Part shown: positions 59,708-64,000 of the stretch, in pieces | Numbering within the stretch: position 1 is the first letter of the stretch | Layout of the letters: every line of letters begins with the position of its first letter | NCBI RefSeq assembly: GCF_015624425.1 | Contig: NZ_CP049919.1 | Coordinates: forward strand, 806,001-870,000 | Source of the DNA: Roseateles sp. DAIF2 | GTDB taxonomy: Bacteria; Pseudomonadota; Gammaproteobacteria; Burkholderiales; Burkholderiaceae_C | Direction: 5' to 3' | Length of the DNA stretch: 64,000 nucleotides | Program-made: the position numbers and the translations under genes | The notes under the pieces: model-generated | What the model was told of the DNA's origin: nothing | Database searches by the model: none | The model's input: only the letters and a program-made list of their open reading frames with translations

Positions 59708-61684
59708 ATGAGCGAACCCCAGATCTTCCAGCCGGCCGGGCTGGTTCCCACGCCCGAGCAGCGGGCCATCCAGCTGGCCCGTCTGCGGCATCTGCTGGTC
59801 GAGGCCAATGCCGGCGCGGCCAAGACCACCACCCTGGCGCTGCGCATCGCGCAGGCCCTGCAGCGCGGCTGCCCGCCGGAGAGGGTGCTGGCGCTGACCT
59901 ACACCCGCCCCGCGGTGCAGGCGTTGCGCGAGCGCCTGGCCGAGATCGGCCTGCCGGCGTCGCTGCTGCGGCGCCTGGCGATTTCCACCTTCGACGAGTT
60001 CTGCGCCGCGCTGCTGCGCGGGCTGGAGGGCGGCGAGCCGGCATTTCTCTCGACGCCGGAGCAGCTCGGCCCCTGGGTGCAGCGCGCGCTGGCGCGGGCG
60101 CAGAGCCTGCCGCAGGAGCCCTATCCGGAGGAGCTGGCCCATGCCGGCGTCGGCGAGCTGCTGGTCGAGGGCCTGCTGAAGTCCTTTGCGCTCCTGAAGG
60201 GCGGCATGGCGCTGGACCGGCGCGACGAGGAGCAGGGCCGTTTGACGCCGGCGCTGGCCGAGGAGCTGGGCTTCGACTACCTGAGCCTGCGCGTCTGGTC
60301 GGCCTACGAGGCGCTGCGCCGCGGCGGCAACCCGGACCGGCCGGTTTTCCGCGCCGAGGGCGATGCCACCTATGACCTGGCCCGCGCGCTGGCCGGCGAG
60401 GCGGCCGATCTCTACCAGCCGGCGCTGCAGCGCGAGCTGGCCCTGCTGGTGCTGGACGAGATGCACGACACCAACCGCGCGATGTTCGACGTGCTGGCCG
60501 CGCTGCTGCGCGCCAACCCGCAGGCCGCCTTCGTCGGCGTCGGCGACCGCGACCAGGTGATCCACGGCTCGGCCGGCGCCGAGGCGGCCTTCATGGGCGA
60601 GACCTTTTTGCGCGAGATCGGCCCGGCCGAGCGCCTGCCGCTGAGCGCCACGCATCGCTTCGGGTCGGCGCTGTCGCAGGCGGTCGGCCGGCTCGCCCAC
60701 AAGCCCTATGCCAGCAGCGCCAGCGCGCGCGATACCGCCCTGACCCTGCTGGCCTGCGAGGGCCCGGCCGACATGAGCCGCCAGGTGCTGGAGCAGGTGC
60801 GCGCGCATCTGGGCGCGGGGCAGGGCGGCGAGCTGCGCATCCTGCTGCGCCATCCGGCCCAGTCGGTGCTGATCGAGGACAGGCTGCTGAAGGCCGGCGT
60901 CGACTACGCCACCGAGGGCTTCGCCGCCTATCTGCAGCGCCCCGAGATCCTGCTGGTGCGTGGCCTGCATGCGCATGGGCGCGAGGACTTCGAGGGCTTC
61001 GAGACGCCGGCGGCGCGCGCGGCGCTGCTGCGCGCGCTGCTGCAGTTCGCCGGCGTGCCGCCCGCGGCCGACGAGGACGAGGCGCGCGTCGCCGAGCAGG
61101 GCCTGGCCGAGGCGGCCTCCAGCCCGGCCTATCTGCGCGAGTTCATCGAGGGCCAGGTCTTGCGCCGCGCCGCGTCCGGCGCGCGAGCGCTGCTGCAGGC
61201 GGCCGCGGCGCTACTGCGCGAGGACGACATGGCGCGCTTCATCGCCGGCTTCGAGGCGGCGCTGGACCCGCGCCGCCTGGCCGGCCGGGTGCTGGTGCGG
61301 CGACAGGACGCCGAGCAGGTGGCGGCCGGCATCCAGCAGCTGCTCCTGCTGGCGGCGCAGGAGGGCGGCGAGCTGCAGGCCTTCTTCCGCGTGCTGCACA
61401 GCCAGGCGAACCGGCTGCTGCGCAGCGGCGCCGGCAGCCGGCCGAAGAGCGGCGGCCGTGTCGTGCTGTCCAGCATCGAGGCGGCCAAGGGCCTGGAGTT
61501 CGAGCATGTGCTGCTGCCCGGCCTGAGCCGCGGCGTATTCGCCGGCACCGGCTCGGCGCATGAGAACCGCAACCTGCTCTATGTCGCAATGACGCGCGCG
61601 CGCGGCCGGCTGACCCTGCTCTATGACCGCCGCGCGCCCTCGCGCTACCTGATCGACGCCGGCCTGCTGCCGCCGGTCTCGTGA
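59708..61684 (+). CDS. UvrD/Rep-like superfamily 1 helicase, divergent motifs
   Basis: A 658-residue protein. The start MSEPQIFQPAG is favoured over one 28 codons upstream, although the SD is weak. Motif I is EANAGAAKTT with Lys39, so GAAKT replaces the usual GSGKT. Motif II is DEMHD (250-254) in place of DEFQD. Motif III is GDRDQVIHGSAGA, motif V SSIEAAKGLEFEHV, and motif VI LLYVAMTRARGRLTLLYD. The ATP-binding and strand-moving core is thus recognisable but altered. It probably unwinds DNA in repair or replication-fork processing. Confidence 0.85.
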   Translation: MSEPQIFQPAGLVPTPEQRAIQLARLRHLLVEANAGAAKTTTLALRIAQALQRGCPPERVLALTYTRPAVQALRERLAEIGLPASLLRRLAISTFDEFCAALLRGLEGGEPAFLSTPEQLGPWVQRALARAQSLPQEPYPEELAHAGVGELLVEGLLKSFALLKGGMALDRRDEEQGRLTPALAEELGFDYLSLRVWSAYEALRRGGNPDRPVFRAEGDATYDLARALAGEAADLYQPALQRELALLVLDEMHDTNRAMFDVLAALLRANPQAAFVGVGDRDQVIHGSAGAEAAFMGETFLREIGPAERLPLSATHRFGSALSQAVGRLAHKPYASSASARDTALTLLACEGPADMSRQVLEQVRAHLGAGQGGELRILLRHPAQSVLIEDRLLKAGVDYATEGFAAYLQRPEILLVRGLHAHGREDFEGFETPAARAALLRALLQFAGVPPAADEDEARVAEQGLAEAASSPAYLREFIEGQVLRRAASGARALLQAAAALLREDDMARFIAGFEAALDPRRLAGRVLVRRQDAEQVAAGIQQLLLLAAQEGGELQAFFRVLHSQANRLLRSGAGSRPKSGGRVVLSSIEAAKGLEFEHVLLPGLSRGVFAGTGSAHENRNLLYVAMTRARGRLTLLYDRRAPSRYLIDAGLLPPVS

Positions 61685-62596
61685 TCAGTCCTCGTTGAGC
61701 GCCGCGAAGCGCTCGGCGAGGAAGTCCAGCAGCGCGCGCACCGCCGGCAGCTGGCCGCGCCGCGAGGCGAACACCGCGTGGATGATCTCGCGCCGCGGTG
61801 ACCAGTCGGGCAGTACCGGCACCAGCTCGCCGCGTTCGAACTGCTCCAGCATCAGCATGCGCGGCAGCTGCACGATGCCGACCCCGGCCACCGCCGCATC
61901 GCGCAGCGCCAGCATCGCGCGGGTCACATAGCGCGGCCGGTGCAGCACCTCGGCCCGCGCGCCGTCCGGCCCCTCCAGCAGCCAGGCATGCTGGTCCTGC
62001 GGCTGGCCCAGATCCAGGCTGGGAAAGCGCCCCAGATCGGCCGGCCCGGCCGGCGCACCCAGGCGCGCCAGCAGCGCGGGGCTGGCGACCAGGCATTGGC
62101 CGCGGTCCGACAGCACCCGCAGCAGCAGCTCGCTGTCCTGCAGCGGCGGCGGCCGCACGCGGATCGCGATGTCGATGCCCTCGGCCACCACGTCGACGCG
62201 CCGGTTCGTCTCCTCCAGATGCAGCTCGACGCGCGGATGCGCGGCCAGGAACTCGGCCAGCATCGCGCCGATGCGCGCCGACAGCAGGGCCACCGGGCAG
62301 CTCATGCGCACTACGCCGCGCGGCTCGGCATGGGCCAGCGCGATCGCCTCCTCGGCGGCCTCGGCCTCGACCAGCATCGCGCGGCAATGCGCGTAATAGG
62401 CCCGGCCCAGCTCGGTCACCGCGAAGCTGCGGGTCGAGCGCAGCAGCAGCCGCGTGCCCAGGCGCTCCTCCAGCAGCGCGATGCGCCGGCTCAGCTTGGA
62501 CTTCGGCAGGCCCAGGGCGCGGCCCGCCGGCGCGAAGCCGCCATGCTCGACCACCTGGGCGAAGTAGTACAGATCGTTGAGGTCGGTCGCCTTCAT
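61685..62596 (-). CDS. LysR-family transcriptional regulator
   Basis: A 303-residue regulator. The start MKATDLNDLYYFAQVVEHGGF is chosen over an upstream in-frame start that would run into the divergent promoter region. The winged helix is FAQVVEHGGFAPAGRALGLPKSKLSRRIALLEERLGTRLLLR-type sequence, and the C-terminal inducer domain spans about 90-290. It is divergent from the pirin gene and converges with the helicase, ending one base from it. It probably activates or represses pirin and the isochorismatase gene. Confidence 0.93.
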   Translation of the reverse strand: MKATDLNDLYYFAQVVEHGGFAPAGRALGLPKSKLSRRIALLEERLGTRLLLRSTRSFAVTELGRAYYAHCRAMLVEAEAAEEAIALAHAEPRGVVRMSCPVALLSARIGAMLAEFLAAHPRVELHLEETNRRVDVVAEGIDIAIRVRPPPLQDSELLLRVLSDRGQCLVASPALLARLGAPAGPADLGRFPSLDLGQPQDQHAWLLEGPDGARAEVLHRPRYVTRAMLALRDAAVAGVGIVQLPRMLMLEQFERGELVPVLPDWSPRREIIHAVFASRRGQLPAVRALLDFLAERFAALNED

Positions 62597-62608
62597 CGTT
62601 CTATTTTC

Positions 62609-62653
62609 GGAACACTGCGGCCGATTATCGCCATCTACCGCGGTTGGTGTTCC
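62609..62653. promoter_or_regulatory. Inverted repeat between lysR and pirin genes
   Basis: GGAACAC (62609-62615) and GTGTTCC (62647-62653) are a 7-bp inverted repeat separated by 31 bases in the 121-base divergent gap. LysR proteins bind paired sites of this spacing and this is a plausible operator. GCGG/CCGC extends it loosely. The promoters could not be fixed. Confidence 0.4.
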
Positions 62654-62717
62654 ATTCCTATTCTTCCCCTCAGGTTCCAGGCCGATCCGGAACCGCCCCA
62701 AGAAAGGAAGAAACGCC

Positions 62718-63599
62718 ATGTCGAACAAGAAGATCCTCGGTGCCTACAGCGCCCCGCGGCCCCATTGGGTGGGCAACGGTTTCCCGGTGCGCTCGCTGTT
62801 CAGCTACGGCAGCCATGGCCAGGCGCTGAGCCCCTTCCTGCTGCTGGACTACGCGGGCCCGGCCAGCTTCCCGCCGGCCGACGCACCGCGCGGCGTCGGC
62901 GTGCATCCGCACCGCGGCTTCGAGACCGTCACCATCGTCTACCGCGGCGAGGTCGCGCATCGCGACTCGACCGGCGCCGGCGGCCTGATCGGCCCGGGCG
63001 ATGTGCAGTGGATGACGGCCGCCTCCGGCATCCTGCACGAGGAGTTCCACTCCGAGGCCTTCACGCGCAGCGGCGGCGAGCTGGAGATGGTGCAGCTGTG
63101 GGTCAACCTGCCGGCGCGCGACAAGCTCGGTGCGCCCGGCTACCAGACCCTGCTGGATGCGCAGATCCCGGTCGTCGAGCTGCCGGAGGCCGCCGGCCGC
63201 CTGCGCGTGATCGCCGGCGCCTACGCGGGCCGGCGCGGCCCGGCGCGCACCCACACGCCGATCGATGTCTGGGACCTGCGCCTGAACCCCGGCGGCCGCG
63301 TGCGCCTGGCCCTGCCCGAGGGGCAGACCACGGCCCTGGTGGCGCTCAGCGGCCTGGTGCTGGCGAATGAGCAGCAGCTGCTGGGCGAGGCGCAGTGGAT
63401 GCATTTCGACCGCGCTGGCGACGCCATCGAGATCGAGGCCCGGCAGGAATCGCGCCTGCTGCTGCTGGGCGGCGCGCCGATCGACGAGCCCATCGTCGGC
63501 CAGGGGCCCTTCGTGATGAACAGCGAGGCCGAGATCGCGCAGGCGCTGGACGACTTCCGCAGCGGGCGCTTCGGCCGGATCGCGGCGAGCCAGACCTGA
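62718..63599 (+). CDS. Pirin family protein
   Basis: A 293-residue bicupin. The start MSNKKILGAYSAP follows AAAGGAAG; an upstream in-frame frame runs through the intergenic region and is rejected. The N-terminal cupin has HPHRGFETVT, DVQWMTAASGILHEE and the expected metal ligands (His, His, His, Glu). Pirins may act as quercetinase-like oxygenases or redox-sensing regulators. It is co-oriented with the isochorismatase-family gene after 54 bases, which suggests one unit under the LysR gene. Confidence 0.93.
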   Translation: MSNKKILGAYSAPRPHWVGNGFPVRSLFSYGSHGQALSPFLLLDYAGPASFPPADAPRGVGVHPHRGFETVTIVYRGEVAHRDSTGAGGLIGPGDVQWMTAASGILHEEFHSEAFTRSGGELEMVQLWVNLPARDKLGAPGYQTLLDAQIPVVELPEAAGRLRVIAGAYAGRRGPARTHTPIDVWDLRLNPGGRVRLALPEGQTTALVALSGLVLANEQQLLGEAQWMHFDRAGDAIEIEARQESRLLLLGGAPIDEPIVGQGPFVMNSEAEIAQALDDFRSGRFGRIAASQT

Positions 63600-63653
63600 C
63601 CCCTTTCTTCTTCTCTTCACCTTCCTCAACCCTCCCGAAAGGAGACCCACACC

Positions 63654-64000
63654 ATGACCCAGATCGCCAACTTCAATGGCCAGCGCCCCGTGATCGATCC
63701 CGATGACGCGGTGATGCTGCTGATCGACCACCAGAGCGGCCTGTTCCAGACCGTCAATGACATGCCCAGCCCCAAGCTGCGCGCGCATGCCGGCGCGCTG
63801 GCGAAGATGGCCACGCTGGCCAAGATGCCGGTGATCACCACCGCCTCGGTGCCGCAGGGCCCGAACGGCCCGCTGATCCCCGAGATCCACGCCAATGCGC
63901 CGCATGCGCAGTACGTGGCGCGCAAGGGCGAGATCAATGCCTGGGACAACCCCGACTTCGTCGCCGCGGTCGAGGCCACCGGCCGCAAGACCCTGATCAT
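63654..64000 (+). CDS. Isochorismatase-family cysteine hydrolase (3' partial)
   Basis: The first 115 residues are visible before the window ends. Start [18 protein letters not shown] after AAAGGAGA. The catalytic Asp lies in [12 protein letters not shown] and the Lys in [11 protein letters not shown]; the catalytic Cys is expected beyond the window. It resembles YcaC-like hydrolases of unknown substrate. It follows pirin, a pairing common with LysR regulators in Proteobacteria. Confidence 0.9.
   Translation, partial: MTQIANFNGQRPVIDPDDAVMLLIDHQSGLFQTVNDMPSPKLRAHAGALAKMATLAKMPVITTASVPQGPNGPLIPEIHANAPHAQYVARKGEINAWDNPDFVAAVEATGRKTLI

Overview
The window is GC-rich DNA from a betaproteobacterium, most likely a Burkholderiales member of the Roseateles/Mitsuaria/Leptothrix type. 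This rests on the ribosomal-protein and RNA-polymerase sequences, the 1373 and 1406 residue RpoB and RpoC, and the order tRNA-Tyr-Gly-Thr, tuf, tRNA-Trp, secE-nusG-rplKAJL-rpoBC, rpsL-rpsG-fusA-tuf-rpsJ, then the S10/spc/alpha ribosomal genes. The genus is inferred; it was not measured.

Layout. (1) 1-6455: a RiPP cluster of class I lanthipeptide type. It holds the C-terminal part of a LanB-like dehydratase cut by the window edge, a LanC cyclase with its zinc ligands, two paralogous Cys-rich precursor peptides with double-glycine leaders, an HlyD-type adaptor and a C39-peptidase ABC transporter. (2) 6645-10141: a DUF6445-type HxD protein convergent with a large Caulobacter-type TonB-dependent receptor. 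(3) 10590-24735: four tRNAs, the first tuf copy, secE, nusG, rplK, rplA, rplJ, rplL, rpoB and rpoC, with structured leaders between several genes and a perfect terminator after rpoC. (4) 24762-25199: an orphan PIN-domain gene on the minus strand. (5) 25227-45583: str, S10, spc and alpha genes. These are cut into separate transcription units by terminators and promoters, notably between rpsJ and rplC, around a peroxiredoxin gene between rpsQ and rplN, and between rpsK and rpsD. (6) 45624-45932: two identical initiator tRNAs. (7) 45954-50668: minus-strand tartrate/D-malate dehydrogenase, TonB receptor and an unknown membrane protein. (8) 50753-57676: TetR regulator divergent from a complete RND efflux operon (adaptor, pump, outer-membrane lipoprotein channel). 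(9) 57705-61684: two overlapping genes for unknown exported proteins and a divergent UvrD-like helicase. (10) 61685-64000: LysR regulator divergent from pirin and an isochorismatase-family hydrolase cut by the window end.

The most promising candidate for an undescribed system is the lanthipeptide-type cluster at 1-6455. The two precursors keep 18 of 28 leader residues, including the length and the GG site, while their 64-65 residue cores diverge. The cores carry 8-9 cysteines and 12-13 Ser/Thr. The neighbouring enzymes could dehydrate and cyclise these peptides, and the C39 transporter could cut at GG and export them. The start of the dehydratase, any regulator and any immunity gene lie outside the window.

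The middle 35 kb is core translation and transcription machinery. Its interest is mostly in how operons are broken and controlled: terminator/promoter pairs, a 13-bp perfect inverted repeat across the nusG stop codon, nearly identical tuf copies, and a peroxiredoxin inserted between ribosomal genes. The right-hand 18 kb is accessory metabolism, efflux and uptake.
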